NCBI GenBank assembly: GCA_947488755.1
Contig: CANLAD010000001.1
Coordinates: forward strand, 2,489,501-2,553,500
Length of the DNA stretch: 64,000 nucleotides
Source: an uncultured Erythrobacter sp.
Lineage (GTDB): Bacteria; Pseudomonadota; Alphaproteobacteria; Sphingomonadales; Sphingomonadaceae
Reading direction: 5' to 3'
The notes under the pieces are model-generated. The model was not told the DNA's origin. It saw only the letters and a program-made list of their open reading frames with translations, and made no database searches. The first letter of the stretch is position 1. Every line of letters starts with the position of its first letter. Both the position numbers and the translations under genes were made by a program. Shown one piece after another: positions 43,922 to 51,104 of this stretch.

Positions 43922-44953
43922 GTGACTGCCCCCTTCTCCTGGATCCGGCCCGAACCGTGGGGCGTGCATGTCGTCCCCGCAGATTGCTGGATCGATCCGG
44001 GACGCGCCGTTGACCGCGCACTCGTCACCCACGGCCACGCCGACCATGCGCGCGGCGGCCATGGCGAAACCGTCGCCACGCCCGAAACCCTTGCGATCAT
44101 GGCGCTGCGCTATCGCACCGGAATCGAGGATGAGAGCGGCGAGATGCCTTCCAAGGCCACACCGATCGAATATGGGGAGACGATCCGTCTCGCCGGCGGC
44201 GTCGATGCGACCTACATTCCGGCGGGCCATGTGTTGGGATCGGCGCAGATTCTGCTCGAACATGCGGGCGAACGGGTGGTGATCACCGGCGACTACAAAC
44301 GTCGGCCCGATCCCACCTGTGCGCCGTTCGAAGTTGCGCCATGCGACATTTTCATAACCGAGGCGACCTTCGGCCTGCCGGTTTTCACCCATCCTCCGAT
44401 CGAAGAAGAGATGGCAAAGCTCCTCGGCGCGCTTGGCGAAAACCCGGAACAATGCGTGCTCGTCGGCGCTTACGCCCTGGGCAAGGCGCAGCGCGTCATC
44501 GCCGAATTGCGCGCCGCCGGTCATCATGCACCGATCTATCTCCATGGCGCGATGGAGAAAATGTGCCGCCTGTATGAAGAACACGGCGTCGATCTGGGTG
44601 AATTGCGATTGGTGAGCGATCACACGAAGGACGACATGCGCGGCAGTGTGGTCGTCGCGCCGCCAAGCGCGCTGAATGATCGTTGGAGCCGCCGCCTGCC
44701 CGACCCCACCACGGCCATGGCGAGCGGCTGGATGCGCGTGCGCCAGCGCGCCCGGCAGCGCAATGTCGAACTGCCACTCGTCATCTCCGACCACGCCGAC
44801 TGGAACGAGCTCACGGCCACGATCGACGAAGTGAACCCAGCCGAAACCTGGATCACCCACGGCCGAGAGGAAGCGTTGCTGCGCTGGTGTCAGCTCGGCC
44901 AGCGTCGCGCCCGCGCGCTCGCGATGGTAGGGCGTGAGGATGAGGATGAGTGA
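43922..44953 (+). CDS. Ligase-associated DNA exonuclease (metallo-beta-lactamase fold)
   Basis: 343 residues from a GTG at 43922. The protein begins APFSWIRPEPWGVHVVPADCWIDPGRAVDRALVTHGHADHARGGHG, which holds the HxHxDH metal motif, then AGHVLGSAQILLEHAGERVVITGDY, and ISDHADWNELTATI with WITHGREEALL at the end. It is a beta-CASP/SNM1-like nuclease of the family found with ATP-dependent ligases in bacterial cross-link repair. The track start (43823) overlaps clpA and passes through the terminator hairpin, so a GTG start after it is more likely. The ligase follows 21 bp downstream. Confidence 0.9.
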   Translation: MTAPFSWIRPEPWGVHVVPADCWIDPGRAVDRALVTHGHADHARGGHGETVATPETLAIMALRYRTGIEDESGEMPSKATPIEYGETIRLAGGVDATYIPAGHVLGSAQILLEHAGERVVITGDYKRRPDPTCAPFEVAPCDIFITEATFGLPVFTHPPIEEEMAKLLGALGENPEQCVLVGAYALGKAQRVIAELRAAGHHAPIYLHGAMEKMCRLYEEHGVDLGELRLVSDHTKDDMRGSVVVAPPSALNDRWSRRLPDPTTAMASGWMRVRQRARQRNVELPLVISDHADWNELTATIDEVNPAETWITHGREEALLRWCQLGQRRARALAMVGREDEDE

Positions 44954-44974
44954 CGCACGCGTCGAACGCCTGAC

Positions 44975-46585
44975 ATGAAAGCCTTCTCCACCCTGCTCGA
45001 CACGCTGGTCTATACCACCAGCCGTAACCGCAAGCTTGCCCTGATCGCGGCGTATTTGCGCGAGACGCCCGATCCCGATCGCGGCTGGGCGCTCGCAGCG
45101 TTGACCGGCGAGCTTGATTTTCCCGCGGTCAAAAGCTCGACCATCCGCAATCTGATGAAAGAGCGCGTCGACCCGGTGCTTTGGACGCTCAGCCGCGATT
45201 TCGTCGGCGATACCGCAGAGACGGCGAGCCTGCTGTGGCCCGAAAGCGACGCGGTAGAAGACGACCCGGCAAACCTCTCCGAAACGGTGGACGCACTCGC
45301 CGGGCTGAACCGCACCACGGCGCCAAAGGAGCTGCCCCGGCTGCTGGACCGACTTGACGCCAACGGTCGCTTTGCTCTCATCAAGCTTGCGACCGGTGGA
45401 ATGCGGATTGGCGTCTCGGCGCGGCTCGCCAAGACAGCGTTCGCTCAGGCTTTCGATGTGTCGGTTGATGAAGTCGAAGAATACTGGCACGCGCTCGAGC
45501 CGCCCTATTCCGACCTTTTCGCCTGGGCCGCTGATGGCAGTGAACCGCCCGATGTGACCGGGCGACCGCGCTTCCGCCCGTTCATGCTCGCCCACCCCCT
45601 CGAGGAGACGGTGGTTGATCTCGAAGACTACGCCGCAGAATGGAAATGGGACGGCATCCGGATCCAGCTGGTGCGCGTGACCGACGCGGAGGGTAGCGCC
45701 CAAACACGGCTTTACTCACGCAGCGGTGACGATATCTCGGCGACGTTCCCCGAATTGCTCGACGTGCTTCCGGTCGATGCGGTTCTGGATGGCGAGCTGC
45801 TGGTGCGGGGTACGGCGCAAGGCGGCGAGGAGGGCGGCGCGGCGAGCTTCAACGCGCTGCAACAGCGGCTGGGCCGCAAGACCGTGTCGAAGAAGATGCT
45901 GGCCGAAGCGCCGGCTTTCGTGCGGCTCTACGACGCGCTGATCGTCGACGACAACGATCTGCGCGAACATGCCTGGACCCACCGCCGCGACGCCCTTGAA
46001 GCATTGATGCCGCGCCTGCCCGACAGCCATTTCGACATCTCGCAGCTGGTCGAGGCGCGTGACTTCGATCACCTGGCTGAAATCCGCGAAGGCGCTCGCG
46101 ACGATGCGATCGAGGGGCTGATGCTCAAGCGCCGCGACAGCCCCTATATCGCCGGGCGCAAGGTCGGGCTGTGGTACAAATGGAAACGCGATCCGCTGCT
46201 GATCGACGCGGTGCTGATGTATGCACAGCGCGGGAGCGGCAAACGCTCCAGCTTCTATTCCGACTACACGTTCGGCTGCTGGGATGGCGATCCGGATGCG
46301 GGCGGCGAGCTGCTTCCGGTGGGCAAGGCCTATTCGGGCTTTACCGATGCCGAATTGAAGAAGCTCGATCGGCTGGTTCGGCGAACGACGCTCAACCGAT
46401 TCGGCCCGGTGCGCGAGGTCGAGCGCACGCTGGTGTTCGAGGTCGCCTTTGACAGCGTGCACTCCTCCAAACGCCACAAATCCGGCCTCGCCATGCGCTT
46501 CCCCCGCATCCACCGCATCCGCTGGGACAAGCCGGTTCATGAGGCAGACCGGATCGATGCGCTGAAGGCGCTGGTGAAAGACTAG
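44975..46585 (+). CDS. ATP-dependent DNA ligase, cisplatin-damage-response type
   Basis: 536 residues. An N-terminal DNA-binding domain (about 1-200), then the adenylation domain with the nucleotidyl lysine in AEWKWDGIRIQL (about 225), DAVLDGELLV, EGLMLKRRDSPYIAG and WYKWKRD, followed by an OB domain (RTLVFEVAFDSVHSSKRHKSGLAMRFPRI). This branch sits with the beta-CASP exonuclease and, in many genomes, with an Lhr-like helicase and a phosphoesterase; the group has been tied to cisplatin tolerance. The helicase and phosphoesterase genes are not adjacent here. NAD-dependent LigA would be the replicative ligase, encoded elsewhere. Confidence 0.92.
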   Translation: MKAFSTLLDTLVYTTSRNRKLALIAAYLRETPDPDRGWALAALTGELDFPAVKSSTIRNLMKERVDPVLWTLSRDFVGDTAETASLLWPESDAVEDDPANLSETVDALAGLNRTTAPKELPRLLDRLDANGRFALIKLATGGMRIGVSARLAKTAFAQAFDVSVDEVEEYWHALEPPYSDLFAWAADGSEPPDVTGRPRFRPFMLAHPLEETVVDLEDYAAEWKWDGIRIQLVRVTDAEGSAQTRLYSRSGDDISATFPELLDVLPVDAVLDGELLVRGTAQGGEEGGAASFNALQQRLGRKTVSKKMLAEAPAFVRLYDALIVDDNDLREHAWTHRRDALEALMPRLPDSHFDISQLVEARDFDHLAEIREGARDDAIEGLMLKRRDSPYIAGRKVGLWYKWKRDPLLIDAVLMYAQRGSGKRSSFYSDYTFGCWDGDPDAGGELLPVGKAYSGFTDAELKKLDRLVRRTTLNRFGPVREVERTLVFEVAFDSVHSSKRHKSGLAMRFPRIHRIRWDKPVHEADRIDALKALVKD

Positions 46586-46619
46586 GTTGCCCCGAGGAGC
46601 GATCCCCGAGGCAACACAA

Positions 46620-46898
46620 TCAAAATGGGAAGGATTTTTGAGCAGGCGGCTCTTCAGGGAAACGATGGCCCTTCATCACTTCATTGACCCTTCCTGGATT
46701 TACACCAAGTAGGGCTGCAGCCTGATGCTGATAAAGTCCCTTGTCTCTTACGAGAAACCGGATATGTGCCGCCATCTCGCGAGTTACTGGCGGACTAGCT
46801 TTTCGTTCAGTTGGCATTGCTAAAAATCCATTCGGAAGCGCAATCGCCTTGACCTTAAGAGCGAAAAGGATATCGTCATCCTTGCTTAAATAGCTCAT
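46620..46898 (-). CDS. Small helix-turn-helix protein in an AT-richer patch
   Basis: 92 residues. The segment VTREMAAHIRFLVRDKGLYQHQAAALLGVNPGRVNEVMKG is a complete helix-turn-helix of the sigma-70 region 4 or XRE style, known from many small proteins in alphaproteobacterial genomes and prophages. The N-terminal 40 residues are unassigned. GC content is markedly lower than its neighbours: 43 to 50 percent in two 60-base stretches I counted by hand. The gene may therefore be acquired. The start has no strong Shine-Dalgarno. It points toward the ligase gene. Confidence 0.65.
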   Translation of the reverse strand: MSYLSKDDDILFALKVKAIALPNGFLAMPTERKASPPVTREMAAHIRFLVRDKGLYQHQAAALLGVNPGRVNEVMKGHRFPEEPPAQKSFPF

Positions 46899-46940
46899 GC
46901 CCGCAGACGATTGCTAAGAAATCTGCGCGGAGTGAATGGA

Positions 46941-46967
46941 GGGCCGAGGTAACGACTCGGCCCTTTT
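46941..46967 (+). terminator. Plus-strand terminator-like hairpin
   Basis: Perfect 8-bp stem GGGCCGAG / CTCGGCCC, 7-nt loop, then TTTT on the plus strand. No annotated plus-strand gene ends here: the ligase stops 355 bp earlier and the gene between is on the minus strand. On the minus strand there is no T tract, so it is not a good terminator for the carbonic anhydrase operon. Confidence 0.7.
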
Positions 46968-47052
46968 CACGTCTTCTTCATGATTCCGCAAAACGTCGTG
47001 TAAAGCGACTCGCGAACAGATTTTTCCGCTCTTTACTTGGGGATTGCGTGTT

Positions 47053-47634
47053 TTACCGACCGAAAGCGTCCTTCACCGCTTTCGCGTGGTGCTTCGCGTT
47101 CTCGGCATAGTGCGCGGTGCCCATGCCCATTCCGGCAATTGCGGCGTCGGAAAGATCCTTGAGCTTCTTCGCCGGGCGGCCCGCCCACAGCTCGCGCTCG
47201 CCCATGACCTTGCGCTCGGTCAGCATCGCGCCCGCTGCCAGCATGGAATCGCTGGCGATCACCGACTTGTTCATCGCAATTGCGCCCAGACCGACGAAGC
47301 CGCGATCGTGGATCGTGCAACCGTGGACCATCGCCATGTGCCCGATCAGCACGTCGTTACCGATCACCAGCGGACAGCCCTCGGGATCGTCGGGGCGCGG
47401 CGGGTCGCAATGCAGGATCGAGCCATCCTGCACATTGGTCCGCTCACCGATGCGGATCGTGAAGACGTCGGCGCGCAGCACGCAATTGTACCAGATCGAG
47501 CTGCCCGCCCCGATCTCGACATCGCCGATGATTGTACAGCCAGGCGCGACGAAAGCGGTATCGTGAATGCGCGGCGTCTTGCCATGAATGGGGATGATGT
47601 TCACGCCGGGGTGGCTGTTCGATGATGCGGTCAT
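47053..47634 (-). CDS. Gamma-class carbonic anhydrase family protein
   Basis: 193 residues of hexapeptide-repeat left-handed beta-helix, with the gamma-CA pattern: GCTIIGDVEIGAGSSIWYNCVLRADV and the metal-ligand histidines in SILHCDPP, VLIGHMAMVHGCTIHDRG. The C-terminal helix (AKKLKDLSDAAIAGMGMGTAHYAENAKHHA) follows. Such YrdA/PaaY-like proteins are trimeric zinc or iron enzymes; many have weak or unproven anhydrase activity. It overlaps the acetyltransferase gene by four bases. Confidence 0.88.
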   Translation of the reverse strand: MTASSNSHPGVNIIPIHGKTPRIHDTAFVAPGCTIIGDVEIGAGSSIWYNCVLRADVFTIRIGERTNVQDGSILHCDPPRPDDPEGCPLVIGNDVLIGHMAMVHGCTIHDRGFVGLGAIAMNKSVIASDSMLAAGAMLTERKVMGERELWAGRPAKKLKDLSDAAIAGMGMGTAHYAENAKHHAKAVKDAFGR

Positions 47635-48185
47635 GTGCGTTGCTCCCAGGTCTCACGAGTAATTGCGTGAATGATGATCGGTTCATCATATTGCGGCCAG
47701 ACCTCGTCCTCGAAATCAAGCTCGCGTCGGCGGGTCATTCCGAGGCGCCGCATCAAGCCCCAGCTTGGCGTATTGCTCTGAAAGGTCATGGCGATCACTT
47801 CGTCGGCGCCAAAACGATCGAACGCGCAATTGATCGACGCGATAGCGGCTTCTTTGGCGTAACCTTTGCCCCAGACTTCCACGCGCAGTCGCCAACCCGC
47901 TTCCATCATGCCGAAAGGGCCGTTTTCGTCGGTGCATCTTTTGAGCCCGCAAAAGCCGAGAATTGCACTATCGGCCTTTCGCTCGACACACCAGAATGTG
48001 TGGCCCCAATCGTCGGCATATTCGACCAGACGCTTCTGTGCTCTCGCTTTGGCCTCATCGTCTGCGAGGCCGCCAATCCATCGGGTTACAGCAGGGGTGT
48101 TGGTGCCCTCCCAGAAGGGCTCCCAATCCTCTTCACGCCAATCGCGCAAGATCAGCCGTTCGGTCTCGAGGCGAAAGTCACCCAC
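47631..48185 (-). CDS. GNAT-family N-acetyltransferase (RimJ-like)
   Basis: 184 residues with the GNAT fold of the Acetyltransf_3 group: FRLETERLILRDWREEDWEPF, IGGLADDEAKARAQ, AGWRLRVEVWGKGYAKEAAIASINCAF (the acetyl-CoA V/Q-x-x-G-x-G/A region in WGKGYAKEA) and VIAMTFQSNTPSWGLMRRLGM. Substrates of this group include protein N-termini and small amines; none can be assigned. It overlaps hemB by eight bases and the carbonic anhydrase gene by four, forming one transcription unit. Confidence 0.88.
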   Translation of the reverse strand: MGDFRLETERLILRDWREEDWEPFWEGTNTPAVTRWIGGLADDEAKARAQKRLVEYADDWGHTFWCVERKADSAILGFCGLKRCTDENGPFGMMEAGWRLRVEVWGKGYAKEAAIASINCAFDRFGADEVIAMTFQSNTPSWGLMRRLGMTRRRELDFEDEVWPQYDEPIIIHAITRETWEQRT

Positions 48186-49173
48186 CTAAGATCTTCGCCG
48201 CAACGGGCGCGTGATAGGTCAGCATGCCCGAACAGCCCGCGCGCTTGAAGGCGATCAACTTCTCCATCAACAGCGCGTTGCGGTCGCCGGCACCGACCGT
48301 CTGCGCAGCTTCGATCATCGCGTATTCGCCGCTCACCTGATAGGCGAAGACCGGCACGTTGAAGCGCTGTTTCACCCGGTAGATGATGTCGAGATAGGCA
48401 AGGCCCGGCTTTACCATCACGCTGTCTGCGCCCTCCGCAATGTCGAATTCGACTTCGCGCAGCGCCTCATCGCCATTGGCCGGGTCCATCTGGTAGCTTT
48501 TCTTGTTGCCCTTGAGCAATCCACCCGACCCCACCGCGTCACGGAACGGTCCGTAAAATGCGCTGGCATATTTGGCGGCATAGCTCATGATCTGCACATT
48601 GTGATGGCCGCCCATTTCAAGCGCCATGCGGATCGCGCGGATACGGCCGTCCATCATGTCAGAGGGCGCAATGACGTCTGCGCCCGCTTCTGCCTGATTG
48701 ATGGCCTGATCGACCAGCACCGCGACCGTGTCGTCATTGGTGACATAGCCCTTATCATCCAGCAATCCGTCCTGCCCGTGGCTTGTGTACGGGTCGAGCG
48801 CGACATCGGTCAGGACGCCGATCTCCTCGCCACATGCATCCTTGATCGCCTTGATCGCCTGGCACATCAGATTGTCGGGATTGTGCGCCTCTGCCCCGTC
48901 GTCGCTGCGTTTGTTGGGCGGTGTGTTGGGGAACAGCGCGATCATCGGAATGCCGAGGTCGATCGCTTCTTGTGCTCGGGCGACGATGCCGTCGACCGAC
49001 CAGCGCGACACGCCGGGCAGGCTCGTTACCGGTTCCTCGACGCCATCGCCGGACGTGACGAATAGCGGCCAGATCAGGTCGGCGGGCGACAGTGTGGTTT
49101 CGCGGTGGAGCCGGCGGCTCCAGTCGCTCGCTCGGGTACGGCGCAGACGGGTATTGGGATAGCTTGCTGTCAT
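48178..49173 (-). CDS. hemB: Delta-aminolevulinate dehydratase (porphobilinogen synthase)
   Basis: 331 residues. HemB condenses two 5-aminolevulinates to porphobilinogen, the second common heme step. Sequence landmarks are the active-site lysines in MSYAAKYASAFYGPFRDA and SVMVKPGLAYLDIIY, and PSDMMDGRIRAIR. The metal site reads DVALDPYTSHGQDGLL, aspartates in place of the zinc cysteines, so it is the magnesium-dependent type. The ATG at 49173 (MTASYPNTRLRR) is preferred to the track start. Confidence 0.95.
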   Translation of the reverse strand: MTASYPNTRLRRTRASDWSRRLHRETTLSPADLIWPLFVTSGDGVEEPVTSLPGVSRWSVDGIVARAQEAIDLGIPMIALFPNTPPNKRSDDGAEAHNPDNLMCQAIKAIKDACGEEIGVLTDVALDPYTSHGQDGLLDDKGYVTNDDTVAVLVDQAINQAEAGADVIAPSDMMDGRIRAIRMALEMGGHHNVQIMSYAAKYASAFYGPFRDAVGSGGLLKGNKKSYQMDPANGDEALREVEFDIAEGADSVMVKPGLAYLDIIYRVKQRFNVPVFAYQVSGEYAMIEAAQTVGAGDRNALLMEKLIAFKRAGCSGMLTYHAPVAAKILGG

Positions 49174-49238
49174 GGGCGCGAAGTGTTGCCGCAAAGTGCG
49201 GCGTCAATCAATCGATCGGCTGGGAAAGACGGGATTGA

Positions 49239-50885
49239 TCAATTCACGGATTGCGTGAGGTCGATCTTTTCAATCTCACGCACCGGCTCGCGGATCTCGC
49301 TCGGCAGCGGTTCGAGATCGGCGAGCGCGGCGCCCGGCTCGACCTGTTTGAGTTCGATCAGCTGGCGTTGGAAATCCAGCAGCTCTGTCCCCGACAACAC
49401 AGCGCGCGTGACGTAGCGCACGCTTGCCGGATTGATCTTGCGGCCGCCGCGATACATTTCATAGTGGAGGTGGGGGCCGGTCGAAAGGCCGGTCGAGCCG
49501 ACATAGCCGATCACCTGTCCGCGCCGCACACTCTGTCCGCGCCGCACTGCCATCCGGCTCATGTGACAATACCGCGTGCCAAGCCCGCTCCCGTGATCGA
49601 GCCGCACGGTCAGGCCACAACCGCCCGCACGCCCGGCGGAGCGCACGCGGCCATCGGTCACCGCGACGATCGGGGTGCCGTGACGGGCGCGAAAATCGAG
49701 GCCCGAATGCATCCGGCGATAGCCGAGGATCGGGTGGCGTCGCATGCCATAGCCAGACGTGATCCGACCGGGCACTGGCGAGACGAGACCGCGGCGCTGC
49801 TCCCCGACCCCTGACGCCTCGTAGAAATTGCCGTCATCACCCCACCGCATCAACTGCGTCTTTGGCTCACCCCCACGGTCGATTCCGGCATACAGGAGCT
49901 TGCCCGCCTGCCGCTCGCCGGTCGCGGCACGGCGGTATGCGAGGATGACGTCGAATTCGTCACCGCTGCGCACTTCGCGGTCAATATCGATCTGGTCGTC
50001 GAGCGCGCGAACGTAGTCCTGCACTGCGCTTGCCGGAACTCCAGCGGCACGCATTGCACGATACAGGCTGGAGCCGACCGTGCCGCGCACGCGCAGCGGA
50101 GTGTCGTCGACGCGGATCACGTTGCGCGCCAGCGACAGGTTGCCGCCCGGCTCGCCCGCGGCAGCATCGCGCGCAATGGCAAGCTCGAGATCGAAGCGGG
50201 CGCGAAAGGCCAGCGCGGCGAGAGGTCGCGGCGCCCCCGCTTCGGGACGGCGGCCGAGGATGATGTCGATGCGCGTCCCCGGCTCTATCTCGCCGAGCGG
50301 CATGGCGTCAGCGATCAGCGCGCTCGCCCGGTCAATGTCGCTCGCCGATACACCGGCACGGCGCAATGTGGCCGCGAGGCTATCCCCTGAGGAAAGCGTA
50401 GCCGCGAGCTCGATCTGCGGGCGCTCTGGCGCGCTGGCGAGTGGAATGACCTGCGCCGTGGGTCCAGCGCGCAATCCGCTATCCGCTCCGAGCGCGAGCG
50501 GGCTGATACGCTGGCTGCGATACTGTGCGCGAATCTCATCGCCGCCGGGCATGGCGGCGCGCGCTTCGAGCGGCGCGAAATCAGGCCACATGGCAAAGGC
50601 GAGAGCGCCCAGTGCGAGCAAAGTGCCCAATCCGCGAAACCAGCGACGGCTCCCGATATTCTCGGCAAGGTTGGGTGCAAGGTCCAATCGCTCGAACCAG
50701 GCGGCCACCCGTATCTTCCATTCCTCGTGTCGGTCACCGATCCGATTGACGCGAGAGAGAACCTGACGCTTTGCGCGTTCGGGCTTTGACGGCGGGGCAA
50801 GCTTCTTCGACGCGCTGAGATGGCTCGCGAGCGCGCGAACCGTCTGCGCATCGAGCGCTCCGCCTGCGGACTGGTCGCTTGTCAT
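49239..50885 (-). CDS. M23 family metallopeptidase (LytM) with N-terminal anchor
   Basis: 548 residues from the ATG at 50885. A cytoplasmic part of about 80 residues, one membrane helix (FRGLGTLLALGALAFAMW), a periplasmic region with LysM- or OapA-like repeats (SGDSLAATLRRAGVSASDIDRA, then GSSLYRAMRAAGVPASAVQDYV), and an M23 domain with intact ligands: MHSGLDFRARHGTPIVA and GPHLHYEMYRGGRKINP. It should be an active DD-endopeptidase of the MepM/NlpD type. The third LytM protein in the window; only the EnvC-like one lacks ligands. It is divergent from the Suv3-like helicase (219-bp gap). Confidence 0.9.
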   Translation of the reverse strand: MTSDQSAGGALDAQTVRALASHLSASKKLAPPSKPERAKRQVLSRVNRIGDRHEEWKIRVAAWFERLDLAPNLAENIGSRRWFRGLGTLLALGALAFAMWPDFAPLEARAAMPGGDEIRAQYRSQRISPLALGADSGLRAGPTAQVIPLASAPERPQIELAATLSSGDSLAATLRRAGVSASDIDRASALIADAMPLGEIEPGTRIDIILGRRPEAGAPRPLAALAFRARFDLELAIARDAAAGEPGGNLSLARNVIRVDDTPLRVRGTVGSSLYRAMRAAGVPASAVQDYVRALDDQIDIDREVRSGDEFDVILAYRRAATGERQAGKLLYAGIDRGGEPKTQLMRWGDDGNFYEASGVGEQRRGLVSPVPGRITSGYGMRRHPILGYRRMHSGLDFRARHGTPIVAVTDGRVRSAGRAGGCGLTVRLDHGSGLGTRYCHMSRMAVRRGQSVRRGQVIGYVGSTGLSTGPHLHYEMYRGGRKINPASVRYVTRAVLSGTELLDFQRQLIELKQVEPGAALADLEPLPSEIREPVREIEKIDLTQSVN

Positions 50886-51104
50886 TCTCACCCGTATCGT
50901 TTCAGACGCTGCGCCGCGACCGGCGACCCGACGCGCGCGACAGCGTATACGCCTTCGCAAATCAAGGTAAACCTGTGCTTAATTAAATGGATCGACTGCC
51001 GGGTTACGCGACGCTTCGGGCCAGAGCATCGGCGAAATGCGCCGCCACTCCCGCTCTCGACCAACCATTGCCCCGGCTTGCGAAGCCTGACAGAAGTTCG
51101 AGCT

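Noticed and set aside
43661-45703. 680-codon ORF antisense to clpA end, exonuclease and ligase
   Set aside because: Spans three real genes on the other strand and shows no motifs; a shadow.
46587-46616. GTTGCC…GGCAAC inverted repeat after the ligase
   Set aside because: The stem is only six base pairs with a long loop, and there is no T tract in either direction, so it is not a convincing terminator.
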